64,000 bases of DNA from Butyrivibrio sp. AC2005 (GCF_000424145.1 NZ_KE384138.1:70114-134113); one strand, 5' to 3'. Shown: positions 1 through 8,618, counted from the first letter of the stretch. The notes: generated by a model not told the origin, from the letters alone. Numbers and translations are program-made.

Positions 1-235
1 AGATGCAGTTCATAATAGTCGCAAGCATACCGATCTGGTCTGCCTTGACACGGTCTATAGCCTCGCTGCTGCGCCCTCTCCAGAAATTACCGCCGCCTAT
101 AACGATACCAACTTCTGTTCCGTTATCAACAAGCTGCTTTACCTGAAGTGCAACACCACGAACCGTATCCTCGTGAAATCCTGTTTTGTTTGGGCCAGCA
201 AGAGCTTCGCCACTTAATTTTAAAAGTATTCTCAT
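1..235 (-). CDS. pyrH: UMP kinase, N-terminal part (cut by window edge)
   Basis: About 78 residues of the amino end are visible. They begin MRILLKLSGEAL and continue with a glycine-rich IGGGNFWRG loop and a DRVKADQIGMLATIMN stretch, which are hallmarks of bacterial UMP kinase (amino acid kinase fold). The enzyme phosphorylates UMP to UDP in pyrimidine nucleotide synthesis in the cytoplasm. The start codon overlaps the stop codon of the upstream bactofilin gene by one base (TAATG), so the two are very likely translationally coupled. The rest of the gene lies outside the window. Confidence 0.93.
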   Translation of the reverse strand, partial: MRILLKLSGEALAGPNKTGFHEDTVRGVALQVKQLVDNGTEVGIVIGGGNFWRGRSSEAIDRVKADQIGMLATIMNCI

Positions 236-1248
236 TATTTTGTTCCCTTAAGACCATCAAAGAATGCAGAAGGATTAACCTCAGCATAAGACTGTGAGCA
301 GTTACCTTCAATAACGGCACCATTGTTGATCTGTACTGACTGTGATTTGATGTTACCCATAACAATAGCTGTTGTATCAAGAACTACAGGACCGGGAACA
401 TCGATGTCACCCTTAACAGCACCTGCTATAACAGCGCTTGTAGCAAAAATGTTACCGATAACAACTGTGCTCTGTCCGATCTTAACACTTCCGTTACTTC
501 TAACTTCACCTGTAATTCTTGCAGCCTCAGCATAAATCTCTGCTGCCTTTGAATCACCTTCGATCTCACCTGTTACATTGAGCTTACCAAGGCATGTAAC
601 ATTACCGGTAATCTTACCAACAAGATCAAGAGAGCCTGTTGTCTCAAGATTACCAACAATTTTCATACCCTCTGTAATGCTGGCTGTCTCATCTGTAGGT
701 GTCTGTTGCTGAATGTCCATTGTATCAAATCCCCCATTGTTCATATAATTAGTAGTAGTTCTCTCCTCATACACAGGTGCTTCCTCAGCCTTCTTGCTGG
801 CGATAGATTCAATCGCACTAAGAGAAGCTGCAAGATCAGCTACTGTATCATCTGTATCCTCCTCCTCGAAGTTAATCTCATCAACTTCTTCAGGTTCTTC
901 TACAAAAGTCTCCTCTTCAGGCTCGGAAACCTCAGGAATAACAGGCTCGGCAACAGGTCTTACTACTGCCTCTTCCTTCTCTTCAATTATCTCTTCCTCA
1001 ACCTCTTCAATGACTTCTTCCGGCTCCTTAGCCTCAGTCTCTTCTGCCCCACCTTCGTCGATCTTGATGTCGTCAAGATGATCAAGCATTTCATTAAGAT
1101 CCTTCTTTACCTCTGCCTCTGACTTAGGCTTAACCACGTTTTCCTTCTTCGTAGTGTCCCCAAGGATCTTAGCTGTATCACCTTCCTCAGGCATAATTGT
1201 CTTTGCAGCCTGAGAGAGATCACTTTTCAGCTCTGAAAAAAATCCCAT
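235..1248 (-). CDS. Bactofilin-family (polymer-forming cytoskeletal) protein with long acidic N-terminal region
   Basis: A 337-residue protein in two parts. Residues 1-185 are low-complexity and very acidic (repeated Glu/Val/Pro runs such as EEVIEEVEEEIIEEKEE), probably disordered. Residues about 188-325 form the bactofilin (DUF583) repeat, seen as short beta-helix rungs (ITGNVTCLGKLNVTGEIEGD and similar) rich in Gly, Val and Ile. Bactofilins self-assemble into filaments that scaffold cell-wall or polar machinery. The acidic half is much longer than in typical bactofilins of about 150 residues. It sits directly upstream of pyrH with overlapping stop and start codons, and downstream of a membrane-anchored polysaccharide deacetylase, which fits an envelope role (inference). 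Confidence 0.85.
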   Translation of the reverse strand: MGFFSELKSDLSQAAKTIMPEEGDTAKILGDTTKKENVVKPKSEAEVKKDLNEMLDHLDDIKIDEGGAEETEAKEPEEVIEEVEEEIIEEKEEAVVRPVAEPVIPEVSEPEEETFVEEPEEVDEINFEEEDTDDTVADLAASLSAIESIASKKAEEAPVYEERTTTNYMNNGGFDTMDIQQQTPTDETASITEGMKIVGNLETTGSLDLVGKITGNVTCLGKLNVTGEIEGDSKAAEIYAEAARITGEVRSNGSVKIGQSTVVIGNIFATSAVIAGAVKGDIDVPGPVVLDTTAIVMGNIKSQSVQINNGAVIEGNCSQSYAEVNPSAFFDGLKGTK

Positions 1249-1271
1249 TTTCTCTTCCTCCGTTTCAAAAA

Positions 1272-2318
1272 TTACTGAGAATTACTGATATGTTGAACCG
1301 GTAACGTATCCTCCGTTATCGGAACTATCACTGTGTTATCCATGGCCTGTATCTGTTCTATGATCTCAGGCAATGCTTCTACCGTGGCCTGTTTATCCTG
1401 CGCATCATGAAGAAGTATTATCGCCTCGTGAAACTTCGGCACTCCTGTCATGACATTAGCCACTATTATGTCCTTATTTATCCCGGCTCTGTCATCACTG
1501 CTGGCTACATTCCAGTCAAAATATGTAATATTCTCGTGATTCAGATAATCTATAAGCTGTTCCATGGGAACTTTGCTTGCTGTGTTGGAGCTGCCTCCCG
1601 GGAATCTGTAAAACTTAGACCAGACGCCGGTTGTCTCATACAGATATGTCTGCAATTTATTAAAGTCCGCAGAAAAGCTTCCAAGCGACTCATACAGCTC
1701 ACTGTACTTATGACTGTAGGAATGCATTCCGATAGTATGTCCACTCTCGGCAATGCGCCTGTAGATATCAGCGTATTCACTGCCTTCCTTACCTGTCACA
1801 AAAAAAGTAGCCTTCACACCGTAGCTGTCAAGTATATCAAGTATTGTATTTGTTGATGTGCTGGGCCCGTCATCAAAGGTTATGTATACTCTTCTTACCC
1901 CGTCCCATTCTTCCGGTTCTCCTGTGGCAGATTGACCTTCAGATGCTGCCTCGACCTTCTCGCCTGTTCCCCCTGTAACTTCTGCCTCCTCCACAGGTTT
2001 GACCTCTTCAGAATCCAAAGTCTCCCCCTGAATACTCTCCCAGACCACGCCGGTTCCTTTTTCCTCAGCCTCAATGGGGTTATCATTTTCCCCATCAGCC
2101 AAAAGCTCCTCACCATAGTGTTCTTCGTACCAGGACAACTCTTCCTTCGCCTTATTAAGGAGTCTCATAGTATGTCCGTTTCGAATAACCAGGAAAATAC
2201 AGATGCACGTAGGAATTAGGCACGAAGCTGCAATAGAAAAGAGAATCAATCTCCTCAAAAAGCGGATTCGTCTGGAACGATCCACGCCTGATCGCTGACC
2301 CTCCGTGTTCGTTGCCAT
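1272..2318 (-). CDS. Membrane-anchored polysaccharide (peptidoglycan) deacetylase, NodB domain
   Basis: The protein starts with a basic cytoplasmic tail and one membrane segment at about residues 18-45. A polar linker follows, then a C-terminal NodB domain (about residues 145-340) holding the family motifs: YITFDDGPS (catalytic Asp pair), MHSYSH (metal His pair), RFPGG, DWN and ILLHD. It probably removes N-acetyl groups from cell-wall GlcNAc or MurNAc outside the membrane. An in-frame GTG at 2330 is an alternative start with a GGAA close by; the ATG at 2318 is preferred but not certain. A TG-extended -10 box lies 70 bases upstream. The bactofilin gene follows after 23 bases, so the two may be one envelope operon with pyrH. 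Confidence 0.85.
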   Translation of the reverse strand: MATNTEGQRSGVDRSRRIRFLRRLILFSIAASCLIPTCICIFLVIRNGHTMRLLNKAKEELSWYEEHYGEELLADGENDNPIEAEEKGTGVVWESIQGETLDSEEVKPVEEAEVTGGTGEKVEAASEGQSATGEPEEWDGVRRVYITFDDGPSTSTNTILDILDSYGVKATFFVTGKEGSEYADIYRRIAESGHTIGMHSYSHKYSELYESLGSFSADFNKLQTYLYETTGVWSKFYRFPGGSSNTASKVPMEQLIDYLNHENITYFDWNVASSDDRAGINKDIIVANVMTGVPKFHEAIILLHDAQDKQATVEALPEIIEQIQAMDNTVIVPITEDTLPVQHISNSQ

Positions 2319-2387
2319 ATAAATTACCACATTTCCAACTTGCTGTTGTGTCTGTAACCAGACACCTGACTATCCACATAGCCAAAC

Positions 2388-2396
2388 TAGATTATA
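2388..2396 (-). promoter_or_regulatory. Extended -10 promoter for the deacetylase gene
   Basis: On the minus strand a TGTTATAAT extended -10 element lies about 65-70 bases before the deacetylase start codon, with only a weak -35 region. The remaining intergenic DNA (to 2615) contains a nested inverted repeat at 2431-2466 (TTTTCG arms around a GCAGG/CCTGC core) of unknown role. The + strand gene beyond it starts at 2616. Confidence 0.5.
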
Positions 2397-2615
2397 ACAC
2401 ATATTAAGGAGTACAAAAAGCTAAAAATAGTTTTCGGAAGCAGGGACCTGCGTTTGCTGACGAAAACATTGTCAAGTTGGAAATTTTACCAAAATAATCA
2501 CATAAATTTTGTAGGACAAAAAACGCTCAGTATATAGTTTTTTTATATTTACTTAACGATATATTTATTGTCGTTTGATATCCTAATAACACCAAAGAAA
2601 CAGGAGGTGTCCGGT

Positions 2616-3263
2616 ATGAGAAAAATCTACGGTCTAATCATTGCAATCGCTGTAATTATCAGCACTTTTTCCAATTCAACAATTATTTCATATGCAGCAA
2701 ACAAAACCGCAGAGGGAATTAAAATTGAGGGAGAATACCTCATTTCGGATATCGATGGAATCCATACAAGATATGTGGTTGTAGCTAAAAATACTTCTGA
2801 TAAGGATTTGGCTGTTGTTGCCAAGTTTTATGCACTTAAAGCAAACGGTAATCCCATTAAGTCAGTTACTGACGGTGCTTCCGCAGTTAAAAGCGGACAG
2901 TCCTTCATGCTCTATGGTCAGTTTAAAAAGAAGGATATTGAGGATGCTGCAAGCTTTTCATATGAGATCACTGTAACCGAAACCACCGGCTGCAGATATG
3001 ACGAAGTGGGCTTTGACATCGAAGCCGGACTTGATAATGCCCTTGAAGTAACAGGAACTAACTACTCCTCAGAAGATGTTGGCTGCATTAACGTAAGAAG
3101 CGTCTTCTTTAAGGATGGCGAAGCAGTTGCATTTGATACGGTAAATATCGGCGATGCAGCTTATTCACTTAGAAGCGGAAGCACAAACACACAGGAAATC
3201 GGCGTTCTTTTGCCTGAGTATGATGACTATCTTGTGACATATTTTGTAGCGGATGAATTATAA
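2616..3263 (+). CDS. Secreted protein of unknown function
   Basis: The start is set by an AGGAGG ribosome binding site (2602-2607) eight bases before ATG 2616, giving 215 residues; an upstream in-frame extension lacks such a site. The first 28 residues are a clear signal peptide (MRKIYG, hydrophobic core, ISYAAN cleavage region). The mature part looks all-beta: alternating hydrophobic strands such as YVVVAKNTSDKDLAVVAKFYAL resemble extracellular FxLYD/Ig-like modules that assess atypical backbone contacts, but no family was recognised with confidence. It is alone on the + strand between a divergent deacetylase gene and convergent truA. Its upstream DNA shares a motif with two other envelope genes in the window (see findings). 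Confidence 0.7.
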   Translation: MRKIYGLIIAIAVIISTFSNSTIISYAANKTAEGIKIEGEYLISDIDGIHTRYVVVAKNTSDKDLAVVAKFYALKANGNPIKSVTDGASAVKSGQSFMLYGQFKKKDIEDAASFSYEITVTETTGCRYDEVGFDIEAGLDNALEVTGTNYSSEDVGCINVRSVFFKDGEAVAFDTVNIGDAAYSLRSGSTNTQEIGVLLPEYDDYLVTYFVADEL

Positions 3264-3271
3264 ATAAAACA

Positions 3272-3355
3272 GCCCGCCGACACATATATATGCAATTTCA
3301 AGCGATTATGGCTCTGACAACGAGCGCGAAATTGCATATATATGTGCCGGCGGGC
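3272..3355 (-). terminator. Long hairpin element A with conserved apical loop
   Basis: Arms at 3272-3299 and 3328-3355 pair over 27 of 28 positions around a 28-base loop. Read on the minus strand, the loop contains CTCGTTG, ten bases, then AATCG, which is the signature shared with elements at 42994, 48901 and 63790. It begins ten bases after the truA stop codon on that strand and is followed by a T-rich tail (TGTTTTATTT), so it may act as a terminator for truA and also for the convergent secreted-protein gene. The stem is far longer than a normal intrinsic terminator. Confidence 0.8.
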
Positions 3356-3364
3356 GTCATTAAT

Positions 3365-4117
3365 TCAATAATCAACCTTCATTAGGCAGAGGCCCTGCGG
3401 CGGTGCTGTGGGGCCTGCTTTTTGTCTGTCGCAGGCTTCTATTATGTCCTTCAGCTCTTCGGGTTTTATGTTGCCGTAGCCAACCTCAAGAAGAGTTCCG
3501 GTCATTATCCTGACCATATTCTGTAAAAAGCCGTTGCCGTGAAAATATAATCTGATCTGAGGTCCGCTCTCTTCAATTTTAATGTTATCAACACAGCGAA
3601 CAGTGGACTTTTTCATCTTGGTATTGCCACAAAAGCTCTTGAAGTCGTGGGTACCGATTATATATTCAGCCGCTTTCTTCATAAGTTCAACGTCCGGCTT
3701 TTCTTCCAATACCGTCACATATTTCCTGTCAAAAACAGGTTTTGTATTCCCATAATAACAGGTATATCTGTATGTTTTGCCAAGAGCATTATACCTGCTG
3801 TGAAACCTGTCAGCACATGCTCTTACATCATTTATGCTGATATCCTCGGGGAGATACTTATTCATGTAGCTCTGTATCTCCTCCTCTGACAAATCAGTAT
3901 CAAGCATGGCGTTGGCAGTCATGGCTCTGGCATGTACACCTGCATCAGTTCTCCCTGCTCCTATGACCTGAACCGACTCTCCCTCCGGAAGACCTACCAT
4001 CTTTGTAAGTACAGCCTCAAGCTTTCCCTGAATGGTCATATCCTTATTTGGTTGTCTCTCCCAGCCGTAGAATCTGGTTCCGTCATAGCTTAGGGTAAAT
4101 TTATAATTTCTTTTCAT
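3365..4117 (-). CDS. truA: tRNA pseudouridine(38-40) synthase TruA
   Basis: 250 residues, the usual length. The catalytic motif GRTDAGVHA is present, with the nucleophilic Asp at residue 58. Other typical parts are the YDGTRFYGWERQP start and the C-terminal FHGNGFLQNMVRIMTGTLLEVG segment. TruA converts uridines 38-40 of the anticodon stem to pseudouridine in the cytoplasm. It lies nine bases downstream of thrH and is probably co-transcribed with it. Hairpin element A follows the stop codon. Confidence 0.96.
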   Translation of the reverse strand: MKRNYKFTLSYDGTRFYGWERQPNKDMTIQGKLEAVLTKMVGLPEGESVQVIGAGRTDAGVHARAMTANAMLDTDLSEEEIQSYMNKYLPEDISINDVRACADRFHSRYNALGKTYRYTCYYGNTKPVFDRKYVTVLEEKPDVELMKKAAEYIIGTHDFKSFCGNTKMKKSTVRCVDNIKIEESGPQIRLYFHGNGFLQNMVRIMTGTLLEVGYGNIKPEELKDIIEACDRQKAGPTAPPQGLCLMKVDY

Positions 4118-4125
4118 AACGTTTT

Positions 4126-4731
4126 TTACTTGGCAATCTCTTCCTTAATAGCGGAAAGCAGTTCATCATAGGTCTCAAATGCAGGGAACTGCGGGAAGTC
4201 CTTCTTAATCTGGTCTGTTGTTCTAAACAAAAAGCCTGCCTTACTTGCCTGGATCATTCCAAGGTCATTGAAGCTGTCTCCGCTGGCAATCGTTTCAAAG
4301 CCAACACTCTGGAGTGCCTTTACTGTCGAAAGCTTACTCTGCTCACAACGCATCTTAAAGCCTGTAATCTCTCCGTTCTCTGCTACCTCAAGGCTATTAC
4401 AGAAAATTGTAGGCCAGCCGAGCTTCTTCATCAGAGGTGCTGCAAACTGTGTAAAGGTATCACTGATGATGATAACCTGTGTAATACTGCGAAGCTCATC
4501 AAGAAATTCCTTTGCACCGGGCATGGGATCTATTGTTGCGATTGTATCCTGAATTTCCTTAAGTCCAAGTCCATGCTCTTTAAGAATACCGATTCTGAAT
4601 TTCATAAGCTTATCATAATCAGGCTCATCTCTTGTTGTTCTCTTAAGTTCAGGGATACCTGTAGCCTCTGCAAAAGCGATCCAAATCTCCGGAACAAGAA
4701 CTCCTTCCAAATCCAAACAAGTAACGTACAT
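4126..4731 (-). CDS. thrH: HAD-family phosphoserine phosphatase / homoserine phosphotransferase ThrH
   Basis: 201 residues that match the ThrH type closely as I remember it from Pseudomonas. The opening DLEGVLVPEIWIAFAE replaces the DxDxT of most HAD enzymes. Further on are IISDTF (motif II Ser/Thr) and ASGDSFNDLGM (motif IV acidic pair). Known ThrH proteins dephosphorylate phosphoserine and can pass the phosphate to homoserine, linking serine and threonine synthesis. It is followed by truA at a spacing of eight bases. The substrate assignment comes from family knowledge only. Confidence 0.85.
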   Translation of the reverse strand: MYVTCLDLEGVLVPEIWIAFAEATGIPELKRTTRDEPDYDKLMKFRIGILKEHGLGLKEIQDTIATIDPMPGAKEFLDELRSITQVIIISDTFTQFAAPLMKKLGWPTIFCNSLEVAENGEITGFKMRCEQSKLSTVKALQSVGFETIASGDSFNDLGMIQASKAGFLFRTTDQIKKDFPQFPAFETYDELLSAIKEEIAK

Positions 4732-4821
4732 TTTCTCATCCTCCTCGTCTATGTATTTCCGACTTCAAACATTTTGGTAGTAGTTTAACATATTTTCTGT
4801 GAAAGTGAAGTGAAAATAAGG

Positions 4822-6567
4822 TCATTCCTCAATCTTTTCCCAGGTCATTCCGCTGAAGGTCGTATATTTCCTGCTCTCTTCCATAGGCTGGGGTTTTCCG
4901 AAATGATATCCCTGAGCCTTGTCACAGCCGATTGTCTTTAGAAATTCAAAATGCTCTTCCGTCTCTACCCCTTCTGTCAACGTTACATGTCCCATGCTGT
5001 GAGCAGCCTGAATAATGAACCCCAGCACGGCTCCTGACCTCGGATTCTTATCATACTGACGAAGGAAGGCCAGATCCAGTTTTAAGGTGTCAAATTTATA
5101 GTTCAAAATATTTGTAAGAGATGAATATCCGCTTCCAAAGTCATCAATCCATACCTGATAGCCAAGTTCTCTGAACTGGTCTATTTCCTGCCTGATAAGA
5201 GTGTCATCATCTGTCAGCGCGCTTTCCGTAATTTCTATATCAAGCATGTTAACCGGCATATTGACTTTCTTTCTGCAATTTTCCACCTCGTCTATTACAT
5301 TACAGAGATTAAAATCAAGTCTGGAAAGATTTATTGAAACCGGCACCAGCGGCTCGCCCTTGTCACGGAGCTTCGCGTAATCCTCACATACTTTTTTCAC
5401 TACAAACATATCAAGCTTATGTATCTGTCTGTGTTCCTCAAGGATATCGATAAATCCTGCGGGAGAAATCAGCCCCTTCTCAGGATCCTTCCACCTGGCA
5501 AGAGCCTCATAACCACAGATTTCACCTGTTCTTGTGCGAACTACCGGCTGGTAATACACCCTGATATCTTCGTTTTCTACCGCATTATCTATATTATCAA
5601 GAACAAATTGCTGCATCTGCAGCTTGGAATGAATGTCTTCATTATAAAAAGCATAGGGAATATCATATCTTGTTTTTATGCTCTTACAGGCAAGCCTTGC
5701 ATGATCACAGGCAAGACCTATGTCATTACAATTCTCTTCAACTCTGTAAATCCCCGCCTTTATCTCCAGCTTTGCACCCGGAATAAGCTTCGAAACATCC
5801 TCATGGATTTTTATTACAATCGGCTCTACCTCCTTAGACAAGGTACAAACCACGAAATGGTCCTCCGAAAATCTGGCAACCATGCGCTCCAAAAAAGAGT
5901 GCCACAGAAGCTTTGCAATATCATACAAAAGCTCATCACCCTTCTTGAATCCGTATTTTTCATTAAAAAGCTTGAAATGATTAAGATCGAAATAAATGAC
6001 AGATATGCTCTGACTTCTGATATCGGGGTCTGTCATTATTCCCTGAACAACCTGATAGAAATGCGCCTGATTCCACATGCCTGTGAGTGAATCTGTCTCC
6101 TGATTCATCTCCAGCACCTGTGATTCGGCATAGCTGTTCTTATTTTTGTTGTAATACTCATTCTGATCTATGTCCACAATAAAGACATAGTAATAACTGA
6201 CTCCGTCCTTGCCGTGAACAAGATGTCCAAAGTCCTCCACATAACGGATCCTGCCATTTTTTGTACGTATCCTGTATCGCACATAATCATGGCGCATTTC
6301 CCCAAATACTGTCTGCTTGCTGATGTCTCCCTGGGTCAGATCATAGTCCTCGGGATAAACCATTCCGCAGAAGCAATTGCCTGTAAATTCCCTGAAATCC
6401 TCAATGGAATCGCACTCATAAAGCTTTATTATGTTATCATCCGCAAAGACAATTTCGCCCGCGCCCTCAGCATAATAAATAAAAAAACCTCCGGGAACTC
6501 CGTCCGGAATAAAAACCGGCTCGGATTTAGATTTTTTACGGTTAACCTTTTTTACCTCACTTGCCAT
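4822..6567 (-). CDS. PAS-GGDEF-EAL protein; cyclic-di-GMP phosphodiesterase with degenerate GGDEF site
   Basis: The start at 6567 follows a strong GGGGGGAG site, giving 581 residues. An N-terminal PAS-like domain (about 25-140) is followed by a GGDEF-fold domain (about 165-310) whose active-site loop reads SEDHF instead of GGDEF, so cyclase activity is unlikely. The C-terminal EAL domain (about 325-575) keeps EAL in GYEALARW, INLSR, EITES, DDFGSGYSSL, LKLD and EGVET, the metal and catalytic residues of active phosphodiesterases. Predicted role: a soluble, sensor-controlled enzyme that degrades cyclic-di-GMP, with the inactive GGDEF domain perhaps binding GTP as a regulator. No transmembrane segment is seen. 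Confidence 0.88.
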   Translation of the reverse strand: MASEVKKVNRKKSKSEPVFIPDGVPGGFFIYYAEGAGEIVFADDNIIKLYECDSIEDFREFTGNCFCGMVYPEDYDLTQGDISKQTVFGEMRHDYVRYRIRTKNGRIRYVEDFGHLVHGKDGVSYYYVFIVDIDQNEYYNKNKNSYAESQVLEMNQETDSLTGMWNQAHFYQVVQGIMTDPDIRSQSISVIYFDLNHFKLFNEKYGFKKGDELLYDIAKLLWHSFLERMVARFSEDHFVVCTLSKEVEPIVIKIHEDVSKLIPGAKLEIKAGIYRVEENCNDIGLACDHARLACKSIKTRYDIPYAFYNEDIHSKLQMQQFVLDNIDNAVENEDIRVYYQPVVRTRTGEICGYEALARWKDPEKGLISPAGFIDILEEHRQIHKLDMFVVKKVCEDYAKLRDKGEPLVPVSINLSRLDFNLCNVIDEVENCRKKVNMPVNMLDIEITESALTDDDTLIRQEIDQFRELGYQVWIDDFGSGYSSLTNILNYKFDTLKLDLAFLRQYDKNPRSGAVLGFIIQAAHSMGHVTLTEGVETEEHFEFLKTIGCDKAQGYHFGKPQPMEESRKYTTFSGMTWEKIEE

Positions 6568-6662
6568 AGGCTCCCCCCTCATTTACGACAATCATCCACT
6601 ATGCCATAATTTTAGCCCATGTTTTTATATAAAAATATTAACTTGCAATAAAAAAAAGATAA

Positions 6663-7847
6663 TCATTTTCTGTACAGAAATTTCCTTGCAGCAGTGGTTA
6701 TAAGCGGTATCGGGAAAGGCCTTAGCTCCTTGTCCGCCTTTTTGAGCTCTTCAATTATATGAATATGCTGAGGACAATGGCTCTCACATTTTCCGCAGGC
6801 CGCGCACTGGGTCGGAAGTCCGGAATCTTTTCTTAGTCCGACCGTCATGAAAAACTCAGCCCGTCCGCTGAACTTATTCTCCATGTACATAGTGTTATAG
6901 CTTCTGAAAACGCTCGGAATATCGACACCTCTTGGACAGGGCATACAGTAGCCACAGCCGGTACACCCAACCTTAAGTCTCTCATTTATGGCATTTTTGA
7001 TACCTTCGATAAGTTCAAAATCTTTGTCTGAAAACTCACCCGCTTCTATTTCTGACGCAATGCGGCAGTTTTCTTCAACCATTTCAAGAGAATTCATTCC
7101 GGAAAGCACACAGGTTACCTGAGGCTGATCCCAAAGCCATCTGAAAGCAAGTTCTGCTGCCGTTCTGTGCTTTTCATCCTTTGCAATAAGTGCTTTAGCC
7201 TTCTCAGGAAGCTGGTTTACAAGCTTTCCTCCGCGAAGTGGCTCCATGATAATTACAGGAATCCCCCTCTCCGCAGCTGCTTCAAGTCCCTTTCGACCGG
7301 CCTGGGATACCTCATCCAGATAGTTGTACTGTATCTGACAGAAATCCCAGTCATAGGCGTTCAGGATTTCTATGAACATCCCGGTATTTCCATGAAAAGA
7401 GAACCCGATGTGCTTTATGGCACCGGATTCTTTCTTTTCCTTAATCCATTCCTCAATTCCCAACTTCTTAAGCTTGTTCCAGGCCTCAATATCGGTGAGC
7501 ATATGCATCAGATAATAGTCGACATAGTCCGTTCGAAGTCTTGATAATTCTTCACTAAAATACTTTTCAATCGCATTTTTGTTAGAAATAAGATACTGTG
7601 GGAGCTTTGTAGCTATCTGAATTTTGTCACGGATATTATTTTTTTTAAAAATCTCCCCGATAGCTGCCTCACTACCGGGATAGATGTATGCCGTGTCGTA
7701 ATAATTTACCCCAAGCTCGTAGGCTCTTAATATCTGTTCCTCGGTTTTTTTCATATCGATGCTGCCTGTTGCTGTCTTGGCAAAGCGCATGCAGCCGAAT
7801 CCCAGAATTGAAATATCTCCGCCCACTCTGTTTTTTCTGTATTTCAT
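6663..7847 (-). CDS. Aldo/keto reductase with C-terminal ferredoxin domain
   Basis: About 394 residues. An aldo/keto reductase barrel (residues 1-275) includes ILGFGCMRF, the catalytic YDTAYIYPGSE region, and ATKLP with DYYLMHM. The C-terminal domain has cysteine clusters CTGCGYCMPCP and CAACGKCESHCP that can carry [4Fe-4S] clusters. This architecture is common in anaerobic Firmicutes, where such proteins are thought to couple reduced nicotinamide or ferredoxin to carbonyl reduction; the substrate is unknown. GGAG lies nine bases before ATG 7847; the in-frame ATG at 7853 is too close to it. Confidence 0.88.
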   Translation of the reverse strand: MKYRKNRVGGDISILGFGCMRFAKTATGSIDMKKTEEQILRAYELGVNYYDTAYIYPGSEAAIGEIFKKNNIRDKIQIATKLPQYLISNKNAIEKYFSEELSRLRTDYVDYYLMHMLTDIEAWNKLKKLGIEEWIKEKKESGAIKHIGFSFHGNTGMFIEILNAYDWDFCQIQYNYLDEVSQAGRKGLEAAAERGIPVIIMEPLRGGKLVNQLPEKAKALIAKDEKHRTAAELAFRWLWDQPQVTCVLSGMNSLEMVEENCRIASEIEAGEFSDKDFELIEGIKNAINERLKVGCTGCGYCMPCPRGVDIPSVFRSYNTMYMENKFSGRAEFFMTVGLRKDSGLPTQCAACGKCESHCPQHIHIIEELKKADKELRPFPIPLITTAARKFLYRK

Positions 7848-7901
7848 AGCCATCTTCTCCTGCTGCTTTTTGATCTGATCTTATATAATTCTGCTTTCGT
7901 C

Positions 7902-8444
7902 TTAAATCAGCTTTTCAACGCATGCAGCAACATTCTCCATCTTCTCTGTAGGCTCGAATCTTGCAACAACCTCACCGTTTCTGTCTATAACAAACTTTGT
8001 GAAATTCCATTTGATATCGGGATTATTTTTGTAATCCTTATCAATCTTTTTAAGCATTACTCCCATAGCAAGTGCTGCAGGTCCCTTACCAAAGCCTTCA
8101 AAACCTTTCTGCTCTTTAAGATATTTATAAAGAGGAAGCTGATTATCTCCGTTGACATCAGACTTCTTCATCTGAAGGAATTTTGTATTATAGTGAAGTG
8201 TGCAAAACTCATGAATCTCCTCATCAGTTCCGGGTGTCTGCCCTGCAAACTGGTTACAGGGAATGTCCAAAACCTCGAATCCCTGATCATGAAACTTCTC
8301 ATACATATCCTCTATATCCTTGTAATGAGGTGTAAAGCCACATTCTGTAGCAGTGTTGACAACAAGTACTACCTTGCCCTTGTAATTCTCCATTGAAAAA
8401 TCTTCGCCCTTAGCGGTTGTTACTGAATAATCATAAAATCCCAT
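7902..8444 (-). CDS. Glutathione peroxidase-family thiol peroxidase (Cys type)
   Basis: 180 residues, typical length. The start at 8444 follows GGAGG with a good spacing; a longer in-frame extension runs back through the promoter and is not coding. The peroxidatic motif is VVNTATECGFTPHY with Cys35 in place of selenocysteine. LDIPCNQFAGQTPG and WNFTKFVIDRNGEVVARFEP complete the family signature. In bacteria these enzymes reduce peroxides with thioredoxin-like donors. Expression from a consensus sigma-A promoter (8526-8554) suggests strong constitutive transcription as a single gene. Confidence 0.92.
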   Translation of the reverse strand: MGFYDYSVTTAKGEDFSMENYKGKVVLVVNTATECGFTPHYKDIEDMYEKFHDQGFEVLDIPCNQFAGQTPGTDEEIHEFCTLHYNTKFLQMKKSDVNGDNQLPLYKYLKEQKGFEGFGKGPAALAMGVMLKKIDKDYKNNPDIKWNFTKFVIDRNGEVVARFEPTEKMENVAACVEKLI

Positions 8445-8525
8445 AGTAGACCTCCAAAATAAAAAAATATGTGTTCCTACAAAAACTTTGTTTCTGTGCC
8501 ATAAGAATCTCTTTGATTTATTGCT

Positions 8526-8554
8526 ATTATATTGCACACAATTTATAATGTCAA
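8526..8554 (-). promoter_or_regulatory. Consensus sigma-A promoter for the peroxidase gene
   Basis: On the minus strand TTGACA (8549-8554) and TATAAT (8526-8531) are separated by exactly 17 bases, a perfect match to the housekeeping consensus. It lies about 80 bases before the peroxidase start codon. Confidence 0.85.
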
Positions 8555-8570
8555 GTATTTTGTTGTTTCA

Positions 8571-8618
8571 CCCTCATCCGGCACTTCGTGCCACCTTCCC
8601 CCTCGTAGGGGGAAGGCT
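8571..8618 (-). repeat. REP-like element R1
   Basis: Reads CCCTCATCCG on the + strand, followed by a GGCAC-TTC-GTGCC hairpin and a CCTTCCCCC/GGGGGAAGG hairpin. Three relatives in the same orientation lie at 17606, 52068 and 55178. Here it lies between the 3' end of the AlkD-like gene (with its repeat tail) and the peroxidase promoter. Confidence 0.8.

Noticed and set aside
5419..6090. A 223-codon + strand open frame
   Set aside because: Antisense shadow of the PAS-GGDEF-EAL gene with biased composition and no start site.
8445..8537. An amino-terminal extension of the peroxidase
   Set aside because: It overlaps the consensus promoter and transcription start; the ATG at 8444 has a proper GGAGG site and matches family length.
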